From: Acidobacteriaceae bacterium
GTDB lineage: Bacteria; Acidobacteriota; Terriglobia; Terriglobales; Acidobacteriaceae
DNA: 13,804 nt
Direction of reading: 5' to 3'
NCBI GenBank assembly: GCA_003140785.1
Contig: PLKY01000233.1
Coordinates: 148 to 13,951 of the forward strand
The notes beneath the pieces were generated by a model. It ran no database searches and was not told the origin of the DNA. It saw only the letters and a list, made by a program, of their open reading frames with translations. Of this stretch, positions 1 to 7,727 are shown in pieces (positions within the stretch are counted from its first letter, which is position 1; each line of letters opens with the position of its first letter). The position numbers were made by a program, and so were the translations under genes.

Positions 1-1166
1 GCCAGGCGTCAATTGCAGGCCAGTTGTTTCAAACTGCGGCAGTTTCAACCGAAAGTGGAGGGCGATAGGCTTCTCCTTTGGAGAGCACTGCCCAGACCAT
101 GCGCGCCATCTTGTTGGCCAGTGCGACCGCCGCCACCTGAATGCGCTTGCGGGAGGTGAGCTGAGCCAGCCACGTGTTGAGGCCGTTCGATTGTTTCATC
201 CTCTGTTGCAGGACGGCATGAGCACCCTGGACGAAGAGCTTGCGCAGATATCTGTTCCCGCGCCTGCTTGTATCCGTAAGTGTTTGCTTGCCGCCGGTGG
301 AGTGCTCTCCGGGCACCACGCCTAACCAGGCAGCAAATCCTCGGCCCTTCTTGAAGGCCGATCCGTTGCCGATCGCGGCGATCGTGGCGGTGGCTGTCAT
401 CGGTCCGATTCCCGGGACCGAAAGCATCCGTCGGCAGTCCTCGAGCTCGTCGCCGATCCGCAGGATCAACTTGTCACACTCGTCGACCTGCCTCTGCAGG
501 TATTGCATCTCCAGTCGCAGTTGTGTCAGCAATACACGCAATGCGCCTGACAGCTTGTTGTCGGCATCTTCCAGGATCCCAGGCAGAGACTCTTCGATAT
601 GACGACGCCCCTTGCGAATCGTGATGCCACGTTCGAGCAGCAATCCACGAATCTGGTTGATCACCGCCGTGCGACCCGATACCCAGCGCTCGCGCACTCG
701 GTGAAGGGACTGCAGATCGAGCTGATCGTCCGTCTTGATGGGCACGAAGCGCATCCTCGCACGACCGACCGCTTCTGCAATAGCTTCCGCATCGATGTAA
801 TCGTTCTTGTTGGTCTTCACGTAGGGCTTCACATACTTGGCCGGCATCAGCCTTGCATCATGTCCCTGTTCGCGCAGGGCCCGAGCCAGAAAGTGCGCTC
901 CCCCGCAGGCTTCCATGCCGATCAATGACACATGCAGGTTCGCTGTGAAACGCAGAATCTGGTCGCGCGAACACTTCTTGCGCACCACGACTTCGCCGCA
1001 CGCGTTAAGACCAACCAGGTGAAAGACTGTCTTGCCAAGATCGATGCCGATCGTGTGAATTTCCATGGGACGCCTCCTGTTCTCCCCTTATACCTCCGAG
1101 GAGGTTAAGGCGGCGGACCATGCCAGTAGTTACAAATGAAGCAACACAACGGCCTCCACAAAGAAC
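1..1166 (-). mobile_element. IS110-family (IS1111-like) insertion sequence, right end outside window
   Basis: The element holds one transposase gene read leftwards. Its left (upstream) boundary must lie between the ribosome site near 1078 and the stop codon of the neighbouring symporter at 1168, because that symporter ends in a normal C-terminus. The non-coding leader is therefore at most about 100 nt. Its right end lies left of position 1, since only 28 bases follow the transposase stop. A short leader is what the IS1111 subgroup shows; in that subgroup the long non-coding end that encodes the bridge RNA is downstream of the transposase, which here is off the window. I could not identify subterminal inverted repeats or a target duplication, so the exact edges are unknown and the outer coordinates given are limits, not measured ends. 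Confidence 0.7.
29..1066 (-). CDS. IS110-family transposase (DEDD recombinase)
   Basis: This 345-residue protein is a full-length, apparently intact IS110-family recombinase, which in this family works with a structured bridge RNA to choose donor and target sites. The N-terminal RuvC-like domain carries the four acidic residues: D9 in GIDLGK, E52 in GMEAC, and D89 and D92 in KNDYIDAEA. The middle (about 110-210) is helical and probably coiled. The C-terminal Transposase_20 domain has the VPGIGP helix-hairpin-helix at 217-222 and the STGGK motif at 256-260, whose serine S256 is the likely nucleophile. The ATG at 1066 is preceded by a perfect AGGAGG (1073-1078) with a 6-nt spacer, which fixes the start. 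No frameshift or internal stop is visible, so the copy may be active. Its relation to other copies in the genome cannot be judged from here. Confidence 0.93.
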   Translation of the reverse strand: MEIHTIGIDLGKTVFHLVGLNACGEVVVRKKCSRDQILRFTANLHVSLIGMEACGGAHFLARALREQGHDARLMPAKYVKPYVKTNKNDYIDAEAIAEAVGRARMRFVPIKTDDQLDLQSLHRVRERWVSGRTAVINQIRGLLLERGITIRKGRRHIEESLPGILEDADNKLSGALRVLLTQLRLEMQYLQRQVDECDKLILRIGDELEDCRRMLSVPGIGPMTATATIAAIGNGSAFKKGRGFAAWLGVVPGEHSTGGKQTLTDTSRRGNRYLRKLFVQGAHAVLQQRMKQSNGLNTWLAQLTSRKRIQVAAVALANKMARMVWAVLSKGEAYRPPLSVETAAV

Positions 1167-1167
1167 C
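1067..1167 (-). promoter_or_regulatory. Transposase leader with dyad and strong Shine-Dalgarno
   Basis: Reading the minus strand, the leader contains a compact dyad ACCTCC-TC-GGAGGT (1105 down to 1092) and then, 20 nt later, the AGGAGG ribosome site (1078-1073). The CCTCCT inside the dyad is an exact complement of AGGAGG, and an upstream CGCCT also complements the AGGCG that overlaps the ribosome site. A transcript that enters from outside, for example read-through from the codirectional symporter, would carry these masking segments. A transcript started inside the leader below 1099 would not. No clear internal promoter was recognised. The pairing is seen directly; its role is inference. Confidence 0.4.
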
Positions 1168-2451
1168 TTACAGGCTATCGCCGCGCGTCTCGCGTATCAT
1201 CAGCAAGCCTACAAACGTCACCGCTGCCGAAGCTGTCAGGTAGTAACCCACGTACTGCAACCCATACCGTGTAGCGAGCCACGTCGCAATATACGGCGCC
1301 AACGAAGCGCCAAGAATGCCGGCCATGCTGAATGTGATGGAGCAGCCGGTGTAACGCACCGAAGTGGGAAACAGCTCGGACACGACCGTCCCCAGCGGGC
1401 CATAGGTCAGTCCCATCAGCGTCAGCCCCACAATCATCATGGCCAGCGCACCGCCCGTTCCCGCCGCAAACAACTTTGCCAGCACCAGCCCGAAAAGGCC
1501 AATCAGAATTGTCGCCCCGAACATGACCGGCCGCCGTCCGCGCTCTGCCAGCCACGCGGAGAAAGGGATCGCCGCCCCGAAGAACACAACGCCTGCCAGC
1601 TGGAAGATCAAGAAGGTGTCGCGATCGTAGTGCAGGGCTGTCGTCCCCCACGACAGCGCGAACACGATCATCAGATAGAACAAGACGAATGTCGCCAGGC
1701 ACACCATGATGCCCGCGACAACCTCACGGAAATTCCGACGAAAAACGGTGAAGAAGGGCATACGCACGGGCTCTGCACGCTTCTGCGCCGCGGCAAACAC
1801 CGGCGTCTCCGTAATGCTGAGCCGTACATAGAGCCCCAGCAGAACCAGCACCGCGCTCGCGAGAAACGGAAGCCGCCACCCGAACCTGAAAAACTGCTGA
1901 TCCGTTAGAAATCGCGAGAGCAACAGAAACGTCCCGCCGGAAAGGAGAAACCCCACAGGGGCTCCGAGCTGAGGAAACATTCCATAGAGCGCGCGTTTCG
2001 ATGGTGGCGCGTTCTCGACGGAGAGCAGCACGGCGCCGCCCCACTCTCCGCCGAGCCCGATGCCTTGCCCAAAGCGGCACAGCGCCAGCAGCAGCGGCGC
2101 CGCGAGTCCAATGGATTTGTAGGACGGCAAAACGCCGATGAGAAATGTGGAAAGCCCCATTGTCGTAAGCGCCACCACGAGCGTCTTCTTCCGTCCCTCC
2201 CTATCGCCGAAATGGCCAAAGAGCGCTCCACCAATGGGCCGCGCCAGAAATGCGATTCCAAAAGTGGCAAGCGATGCCAGCACCGACGTTGCCGGATCAG
2301 TGGCAGGGAAGAACAGCTTCGGGAAAACCAACACCGCCGCCGTCGCATAGATATAAAAATCGAAGAACTCGACGGCAGTGCCCACCAGGCTCGCGAAGAG
2401 AACTTGGCTGGGTGTATTGATTTTCTTGGGGGAAGATTGAATCCGGGACAT
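1168..2451 (-). CDS. MFS transporter, metabolite:H+ symporter (MHS) family
   Basis: This is a 427-residue inner-membrane protein with about 12 hydrophobic segments, the normal length for the MHS family (ProP, KgtP, ShiA and relatives), which import small organic solutes with protons. Family marks are EFFDFYIY at 28-35 in TM1, the loop 2-3 motif GHFGDREGRKK at 79-89, the segment RFGQGIGLGGEWGG at about 126-139, GWRLPF at 191-196 and SELFPTSVRYTG near the last third; it ends in the usual ETRGDSL tail. The substrate cannot be read from the sequence; dicarboxylates, aromatic acids or osmolytes are all possible. The gene stands alone, with the IS110 element downstream and a divergent protease gene upstream. 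The ATG at 2451 has no Shine-Dalgarno but has a TATAAAAT element 5-7 nt in front, so the mRNA may be leaderless. A downstream alternative start would remove TM1. Confidence 0.88.
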   Translation of the reverse strand: MSRIQSSPKKINTPSQVLFASLVGTAVEFFDFYIYATAAVLVFPKLFFPATDPATSVLASLATFGIAFLARPIGGALFGHFGDREGRKKTLVVALTTMGLSTFLIGVLPSYKSIGLAAPLLLALCRFGQGIGLGGEWGGAVLLSVENAPPSKRALYGMFPQLGAPVGFLLSGGTFLLLSRFLTDQQFFRFGWRLPFLASAVLVLLGLYVRLSITETPVFAAAQKRAEPVRMPFFTVFRRNFREVVAGIMVCLATFVLFYLMIVFALSWGTTALHYDRDTFLIFQLAGVVFFGAAIPFSAWLAERGRRPVMFGATILIGLFGLVLAKLFAAGTGGALAMMIVGLTLMGLTYGPLGTVVSELFPTSVRYTGCSITFSMAGILGASLAPYIATWLATRYGLQYVGYYLTASAAVTFVGLLMIRETRGDSL

Positions 2452-2614
2452 GGGACATTTTATAGGAATGGCTGAGTGCGACGCCCGCCGCAGAGGTCTA
2501 CAGCCACTGCCAATCTGTTCTCATCTATCCCACTTTAGTTTTCGAATCGAAGGTAAATTCATTGGGCTTTCGGACGCGTTCGATGGCCATCCTTGCTAAA
2601 CTTGATGGCAAATT
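2452..2614. promoter_or_regulatory. Divergent intergenic region between symporter and protease genes
   Basis: These 163 bp lie between two divergent starts and must hold both promoters. Toward the symporter, the minus strand reads TATAAAAT at 2464-2457. Toward the protease, a weak -10-like TAAACT sits at 2595-2600, 14 nt before the ATG, with no good -35 and no ribosome site. A short dyad TTCGA-A-TCGAA at 2541-2551 lies between them and could be a shared operator. Nothing else, no small ORF with a ribosome site and no RNA gene, was recognised. Confidence 0.4.
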
Positions 2615-4468
2615 ATGCTTAGAAGTCTAGTCGTTCTCATCTGGCTGGTTGCAGCCGGAGGCACAATCGCGCTTGCGGCTCCCGACCAATGGATCGAAGT
2701 GAGCAGCGGTCACTTCGTGGTACTGACCAACTCGAACGAGAAGCAAGCCCGTCATATTCTCGATCAGTTTGAGCGCATGCGCTGGGTCTTTCAGACGCTT
2801 TTCCCGAATGCAAATGCGGATCCATCCACGCCTATCCTGGTCTTCGGCGCAAAGAACAGCAAGACGTTTCAGTCAGTCGAACCTCAGGCTTACCTTGCAA
2901 AAGGTCAATTGACTCTCGCCGGGTACTTTCTCACCACGGAGGATAAAAATTACGTTCTCCTCCGGCTGGACGCTGAGCAGGAAAATCCCTTCGCGACCGT
3001 GTATCACGAGTACACGCACCTGCAATTCAGGCGCGCCCTGGATTGGATGCCTCTGTGGCTCAATGAAGGAATGGCAGAGTTCTTTCAGAACACCGAGTTT
3101 CGCGACAAGGATGTTCTTCTAGGCGAACCGAGCGTTGACGACATTCTCTATATGCGCCAGAACCAGCTCATTCCCTTGCCGGTGCTCTTCAAGGTCGATG
3201 CCAGTTCTCCCTACTATCACCAGGAGCAAAAAGGCTCCGTCTTTTACGCCGAGTCCTGGGCGCTGACTCACTATCTGATGATGACGGACCGCGCGAACAA
3301 GACGGACCATGTCACCGATTACATGAAACTCATGAGCCATCATGAGGATCCGGTGGTCGCCGCCGAAAAATCTTTTGGCGACCTGAAACAGCTCCAACAG
3401 GCGCTGCAATCCTACATTCAGTCGGCCCGGTACATGCAATTCATTCTTAAAAGCGCCGCGGCCCCCATTGACGAAGCATCCTTCGCCGTCAAACCGGTTA
3501 CGCAGGTCGACGCGGTTGCTACGCGCGCAGAAATCCTTGCGATGGTGCAGCGGGAAAAGGAATCTCGCGATCTGATCGACGTAGTCTTGAAAGCCGATCC
3601 CAACAACGTGCAGGCGCGAGAAGCCATGGGCAACATTGCCTTCCATGCCGGGGACCACGAAGCCGCGCGCAAATGGTATGGCGAGGCAGTCAAGCTCGAC
3701 TCAAAGAGCTACCTTGCCAACTACTACTTCGCTGCCCTTTCAATGGAAAGCGCCGCGCACGACCCAGCAATCGAGTCGAGCTTGCGCACAGCTATTCAGA
3801 CTAATCCGAAATTCGCGCCTGCGTATGACAGGCTGGCCTCGCTCTATACGATGCAGCACGTGAAGCTCGACGAGGCTCTTTCCCTCGCTACGACCGCGGT
3901 TAAGTGGGATCCGGGCAATCTGTATTACCGCCTCGACGCCGCCAACGTTCTCAACGTGATGGGCCGTCTCTCCGAGGCCTCCGCGGTTTTGCAGGCCGCC
4001 GCCAAGCTGGCGCGCAATCCGAACGATCTCTCGATGGTGCAAATCCGGATTGCAGAGCTTCAGCAATTTCAGCAGGCACAAGCTCAGGCCGAGAAAGATC
4101 GTCGTGAGTTTGAAGCGCAACAGGCGCAGGTGAATGCGCAGCCCACCTCGCGAGTCGCCCCGGTAGCGGAAACGCCGAAGTATCCCGTCGATGCGAAAGG
4201 ACCAAAGCATAGCTTTATCGGTGTCATGCATGGGGTCACGTGCAGCTATCCCACGGTGCTGGAATTCCGGGTGGAAAGCGCCAAGGAAGCGGTGAAACTC
4301 CACAGCAACGATTTTTCGAAAATCGAGCTTACGGCCATCGGGGTCAGCCCCAAAGGGCCAGTGAATCCCTGTAGCGACTTTGACGGCTTGAAAGCGCGCG
4401 TCCAATATGCCGAGACCACCGACAAGACCGTGGACGGACAGGTGTTTGCGGTCGAACTTCGGAAATAG
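2615..4468 (+). CDS. Secreted gluzincin-like metalloprotease with TPR repeats and C-terminal two-cysteine domain
   Basis: This 617-residue exported protein starts with a signal peptide (about 1-22, cleavage near the ALAAPDQ junction). The next domain, about 25-280, resembles the peptidase MA/DUF1570 type: HEYTH at 131-135 and WLNEGMAEFF at 148-157 give the expected zinc ligands H131, H135 and E151, with E132 as catalytic base. Tetratricopeptide-like helices fill about 330-470 (one clear unit is 332-365), and a Gln/Ala/Glu-rich, probably coiled stretch covers 474-508. The last 90 residues form a separate beta-rich domain with only two cysteines, C543 and C586, which could form a periplasmic disulfide. 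Substrate unknown. It is the only plus-strand gene in the window and is convergent with the acyltransferase gene. The ATG at 2615 has no Shine-Dalgarno, but the signal peptide supports it. Confidence 0.85.
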   Translation: MLRSLVVLIWLVAAGGTIALAAPDQWIEVSSGHFVVLTNSNEKQARHILDQFERMRWVFQTLFPNANADPSTPILVFGAKNSKTFQSVEPQAYLAKGQLTLAGYFLTTEDKNYVLLRLDAEQENPFATVYHEYTHLQFRRALDWMPLWLNEGMAEFFQNTEFRDKDVLLGEPSVDDILYMRQNQLIPLPVLFKVDASSPYYHQEQKGSVFYAESWALTHYLMMTDRANKTDHVTDYMKLMSHHEDPVVAAEKSFGDLKQLQQALQSYIQSARYMQFILKSAAAPIDEASFAVKPVTQVDAVATRAEILAMVQREKESRDLIDVVLKADPNNVQAREAMGNIAFHAGDHEAARKWYGEAVKLDSKSYLANYYFAALSMESAAHDPAIESSLRTAIQTNPKFAPAYDRLASLYTMQHVKLDEALSLATTAVKWDPGNLYYRLDAANVLNVMGRLSEASAVLQAAAKLARNPNDLSMVQIRIAELQQFQQAQAQAEKDRREFEAQQAQVNAQPTSRVAPVAETPKYPVDAKGPKHSFIGVMHGVTCSYPTVLEFRVESAKEAVKLHSNDFSKIELTAIGVSPKGPVNPCSDFDGLKARVQYAETTDKTVDGQVFAVELRK

Positions 4469-4546
4469 GGACAGGTCTTCGTCGGTGGGGAGCAGAAGCG
4501 AACGATATGCCTTTCGCGATACTCCAATCGGTGATCGAAATGCAAC
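4469..4546. other. Convergent intergenic gap
   Basis: Seventy-eight bases separate the ends of the protease gene (+) and the acyltransferase gene (-). I looked for a two-way terminator and found no GC-rich hairpin with a T tract on either strand. Confidence 0.5.
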
Positions 4547-5746
4547 TCAAAGAACATCTCTCACCTTCGGGATCCGCAGTGCTGCCTGCACGGTCGCCCA
4601 GCTCAACAGTGTCGTGGCGAGAAACACAAAAAGGAATTTAATGCTCGGGTGGATCGGTCGATCCAGAACCAGCCGCTGCAACCACAAGACGTAAATGTAA
4701 TGCACGAGATACATCCCATAGGCGCAGCGGGTGAGGGAATTCATCCAGGCGCGCGATTTGATTTTAATGCCACGGAACAGCGCCAGAAAACCGAAGCAAC
4801 TTGCCACGCAGCTCAGCACCCAGAGCAGCGCCCACACGACTCCATGTTCCAGAGGCGAGAGCTGATGCACCACTGACCACTGGGGAACAAACCACAGCGC
4901 GTTATAGGCCAGGACGCATCCGGCAATCCAATACGGCCAGCGCCGCGCTAACTTTCCGTCGGGTGCCAGGAGCCCGTCCGCAAATCGAGGCACGCCGACA
5001 AGAAACCCGAACGTGAACCAAAGAGAGTAAAGGGCGATGCGCGAAATCTGAATTGCAAAGGGAAAGCCGGTCCAGGCGCTGAACCCGTAGCGTGAAAGCA
5101 GCGGAAGGTACGCAGCCGCCGCGAGAACAAACATGACTAAAAAAGTCAGGACGGGCCGCTTTGGCAATCGCGTCATCAGCTGCCCAGCCTTCGGAATCCA
5201 GCGCTGAAGTGGCCACGCAATCAAAGCCAGCGCCACATCGAACAAGAACAGAGTCCAAATGAACCACGGTGGCCCCGCAACAAAGCCGCGCGCAGCGAGC
5301 CGCTTGTAAAAATCCAGAAATCCGTGGTTGTTTGCGGACAATTGCCACGACGCATAGTAAGCAATCGGCATCAGGATCACGAGTGCAAAGGCATAGGGAT
5401 ACCAAAGCCTCCGTCCCCGATCGCGCATGAACTTGACCGTGCCATACTTTTTGATCGCCGGATAAACAAAGAGCCCCGAGATGAAGAACATCAACGACAT
5501 GAAGAACACGTCGTTGAAGTTCTCGGCATAGTCAAAGAATGCCCACCGCGTAACATCGACCACAGGAGCATTGGAGCGAAAGCTATCCTGCTTATCGAAG
5601 AATGCCCAGCTTGTATAAGCCAGGCAACTGTGATGAGCAAGCACCATCAGCGTCAGAGTGGTGCGGAGATAGTCGATGGAAAGATCGCGGCCGCGCGGGT
5701 TTTTCGTCCGGGCGAGATCCGGGCCCAACGGAGCGAACGTTACCAT
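4547..5746 (-). CDS. Acyltransferase family 3 membrane protein (OpgC-like)
   Basis: A 399-residue polytopic protein with about ten hydrophobic segments, matching the acyltransferase-3 family, whose members transfer acetyl, succinyl or other acyl groups to sugars and lipids at the membrane. The family's R-x10-H signature is present as R28 to H39 in DYLRTTLTLMVLAHH. Also typical are FFISGLFVYPAIKK at 87-100, a basic RDRGRRLWYP turn at 108-117, GPPWFIWTLFLFD near 158-170 and a late YGMYLVHYIY with H349. The overall pattern is closest in memory to the OpgC/MdoC-type glucan-modifying branch, but the acceptor is unknown. The ATG at 5746 follows a GAGG ribosome site with a 5-nt spacer. It is the last gene of the minus-strand block, 147 bp after hddC, so it may belong to the glycan module or have its own promoter. 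Confidence 0.85.
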   Translation of the reverse strand: MVTFAPLGPDLARTKNPRGRDLSIDYLRTTLTLMVLAHHSCLAYTSWAFFDKQDSFRSNAPVVDVTRWAFFDYAENFNDVFFMSLMFFISGLFVYPAIKKYGTVKFMRDRGRRLWYPYAFALVILMPIAYYASWQLSANNHGFLDFYKRLAARGFVAGPPWFIWTLFLFDVALALIAWPLQRWIPKAGQLMTRLPKRPVLTFLVMFVLAAAAYLPLLSRYGFSAWTGFPFAIQISRIALYSLWFTFGFLVGVPRFADGLLAPDGKLARRWPYWIAGCVLAYNALWFVPQWSVVHQLSPLEHGVVWALLWVLSCVASCFGFLALFRGIKIKSRAWMNSLTRCAYGMYLVHYIYVLWLQRLVLDRPIHPSIKFLFVFLATTLLSWATVQAALRIPKVRDVL

Positions 5747-5893
5747 GCCGGCCTCAATTCAGATGGTGTACTGCCGGATTCATCGAGCAATTTACATATT
5801 ACGTAATCGTTTTTTGCCCTCGACCGGCCATCTCAGTTCCGTCATGCGCGAACAGCGTTCATCGGCCGCACCATAGGTCACTCCGGTGCGGAG
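5747..5893 (-). promoter_or_regulatory. Intergenic region with ATTACGTAAT palindrome upstream of acyltransferase gene
   Basis: This 147-bp gap is the AT-richest stretch inside the glycan block. It contains the perfect 10-bp palindrome ATTACGTAAT at 5798-5807, about 50 bp before the acyltransferase start. It overlaps AT-rich sequence (minus strand ...TAATATGTAAAT) that could serve as a -10 region. A separate promoter with an operator for the acyltransferase gene is plausible, but no regulator gene is nearby. Confidence 0.35.
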
Positions 5894-6577
5894 CTAAAGC
5901 AACTCGTTCTGCGCTCGAGCCAGGTCCTCGGGAATTCCAATGTCGATGAAGTAGCCAGACGCACGAAATGCGAGGGGGCGGAGCTGTTTTATGTGAGGCG
6001 CAAAGAAGTCTTTCTCCAGGGAGAAGGCGACGGGCAGACGATAGGGCGCGAAGAGATCCTGGTTCATGAGATAGACGCCGGCGCTGATCTTTCCGGGACC
6101 GGGCAGGCCTTTCTCGGCGAAGCCTACGACATGATCTTCCTCGATGAGAACGCGGCCGAATCGGGAGCAATCGGCCATCTCCGCAACAGCAAGCGATACG
6201 CTTGCCTCCCGAGCCACGTGGCGAGAGAGCATTGCATCGAAATCCAGGTCAACCAGGGTATCGCCGTTGAGAACGAACACGGGCGAGCTGTGTCCGAGGC
6301 GCAGCGCCCGCAGCGTCGCTCCGCCTGTGCCGAGCGGCTCTTCTTCGCCTGCATACTTGAGCTCGACTCCTTCAAATAGCGAGCCAAAATGCTCGCGGAT
6401 CATGCCGTGCAGATAGCCCACGGAGAGAATGACCCGCGTGAAGCCACTCTGTTTCAGGCGGAGTAGAAGCAGTTCGAGGAACGGTTGGTTTCCAACTGGC
6501 GCCAAGGCCTTCGGCACATCCCGGATCACGGAGGCCAGGCGTGTGCCCCGACCGCCGGCAAGAACAATGGCTTCCAT
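5894..6577 (-). CDS. hddC: D-glycero-alpha-D-manno-heptose 1-phosphate guanylyltransferase
   Basis: A 227-residue cytoplasmic nucleotidyltransferase expected to join GTP and D-glycero-alpha-D-manno-heptose 1-phosphate to give GDP-heptose and pyrophosphate, the last step of the GDP-heptose route. It has the Rossmann-like sugar-nucleotide core: GGRGTRL at 8-14, PKAL with K23, GTGGA at 83-87, the metal-site VLNGD ending at D106, EKG at 155-157, SAGVYLM at 165-171 and the family-typical DIGIPEDLARAQ near 202-213. The ATG at 6577 is chosen over the in-frame TTG at 6583: it has AGGGA six nt upstream and gives the usual MEAIVLAGG start. The partner kinase gene ends 46 bp upstream, so the two are very probably cotranscribed. 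A mannose-1-phosphate or glucose-1-phosphate transferase is the main alternative, made less likely by that neighbour. Confidence 0.87.
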   Translation of the reverse strand: MEAIVLAGGRGTRLASVIRDVPKALAPVGNQPFLELLLLRLKQSGFTRVILSVGYLHGMIREHFGSLFEGVELKYAGEEEPLGTGGATLRALRLGHSSPVFVLNGDTLVDLDFDAMLSRHVAREASVSLAVAEMADCSRFGRVLIEEDHVVGFAEKGLPGPGKISAGVYLMNQDLFAPYRLPVAFSLEKDFFAPHIKQLRPLAFRASGYFIDIGIPEDLARAQNELL

Positions 6578-6623
6578 AGTCAATCCCTAGTCCATGCGTC
6601 CGATTCTGTGCGCTCGATGCGAT

Positions 6624-7655
6624 TCACCGGATCCTCCAGGACTCCGCGCCGGTTCCGGTAAAGTGACATCCGACCACGGTTCCCTCCCTGGCAGCCGTCA
6701 AGGCCTCGACGACGCGGTGCTTGTTTTTGATGTCGACCAGGAACATCATGAATCCGCCGCCGCCGGCGCCGGATACTTTGCCGCAGTACGCCCCCGCGGC
6801 CTTTGCTGCGTCGTAGAAGTGCTCAATGCGGTCGTTTGAGATGCTCGCAGCCATCTCTTTCTTGGTTTGCCACGCAGACTCCATCACCAACCCCAGGCGC
6901 CGAATATCGCCGCGCAACAGGCACTCTTTCATCTGGATTGCGTCCTGTTTTGCGCGATGCATGGCGTCAAGTGCTTTGCGATTTCCGTTTTCCACGTTGC
7001 GCGATTGCTCGGCAATGATCGCCGCGGAATCGCGCGATTTGCCTGTATAAAACAAAATCAGCGAACTCTCTAATTCCGAGACAATCCAGTCTTTCACGCG
7101 CAGCGGATTGACCAGGACGTTGTTTTCCCGATTGAATTCCATGAAATTGAATCCGCCAAAAGCCGCGGCGTACTGGTCCTGACGTCCGCCACTAAGACCA
7201 AGATCGCAACGCTCGATCTGCCAGGCGAGCGAGGCCGTGTCATATTCGCCCAGCGGCAGACTCAGGAACTCGCTAAACGCCTGCACCATGACCACGACCA
7301 AAGTGGACGAGGAACCCAGGCCTGAGCCTGGAGGCGCATCGGTGCTGGTGGTCAGGGTCACAGCGAGAGGCTTTCCGTCGTTAAACTGGGCAACAACCCG
7401 GTTGTACACTCCGCTATGCAGCGCAAGCACTCCATCGACAGGCACCGAGGCAGACAAGTCGTAAACGGCAGTTTCGCCGACATCGGCGGCGACGAAATGG
7501 ATTTTGTCATCCGGCGCCGGCTCGATCGTGCAGTAGGCATAGAGGTCAATCGTGGCGTTGAGAACAGCGCCGCCAAACAGATCGCAGAACGGCGCGACAT
7601 CCGTGCCACCACCGGCGAAGCCGAGCCGTAAAGGCGCACGAGCACGGATCAACAT
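6624..7655 (-). CDS. hddA: D-glycero-D-manno-heptose 7-phosphate kinase (GHMP family)
   Basis: A 343-residue GHMP kinase of the HddA type, which phosphorylates heptose 7-phosphate at C1 (alpha anomer) with ATP to give the 1,7-bisphosphate. Visible marks are the N-terminal RAPLRLGFAGGGTD at 5-19, the ATP-binding loop PPGSGLGSSS at 108-117, GLSGGRQDQYAAAFGG around 153-168 with the sugar-site and catalytic residues, and the C-terminal GHMP motif KVSGAGGGGFMMF at 293-305. Length is normal for the family. The start at 7655 is firm: AGGAGG lies 7 nt upstream. hddC follows after 46 bp and a glycosyltransferase gene precedes by 72 bp. The isomerase GmhA and phosphatase GmhB that complete the pathway are not in the window. 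Fucokinase-like members share the fold, but the pairing with hddC argues for heptose. Confidence 0.87.
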   Translation of the reverse strand: MLIRARAPLRLGFAGGGTDVAPFCDLFGGAVLNATIDLYAYCTIEPAPDDKIHFVAADVGETAVYDLSASVPVDGVLALHSGVYNRVVAQFNDGKPLAVTLTTSTDAPPGSGLGSSSTLVVVMVQAFSEFLSLPLGEYDTASLAWQIERCDLGLSGGRQDQYAAAFGGFNFMEFNRENNVLVNPLRVKDWIVSELESSLILFYTGKSRDSAAIIAEQSRNVENGNRKALDAMHRAKQDAIQMKECLLRGDIRRLGLVMESAWQTKKEMAASISNDRIEHFYDAAKAAGAYCGKVSGAGGGGFMMFLVDIKNKHRVVEALTAAREGTVVGCHFTGTGAESWRIR

Positions 7656-7727
7656 GAACGAACCTCCTGGTGCACTACGGTGAGTCTATAAGAGCCGGCA
7701 ACCGTGCTGGCGCTGAAAGGCCCTAGT

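Noticed and set aside
21..36. CAGTT/AACTG inverted repeat at the transposase stop as a terminator
   Set aside because: Only 5 bp, AT-rich, overlapping the stop codon and without a T tract.
1120..1908. 262-residue open frame on the plus strand across the symporter gene
   Set aside because: It is antisense to a clear MFS gene, rich in Arg, His and Gln with no hydrophobic core or recognisable domain: a codon-bias shadow.
3740..4405. 221-residue open frame on the minus strand within the protease gene
   Set aside because: His/Arg/Leu-rich antisense of the TPR region with no family resemblance.
6578..6583. TTG at 6583 as start of hddC
   Set aside because: The ATG six bases later has the better-spaced AGGGA and yields the usual N-terminus of the family.
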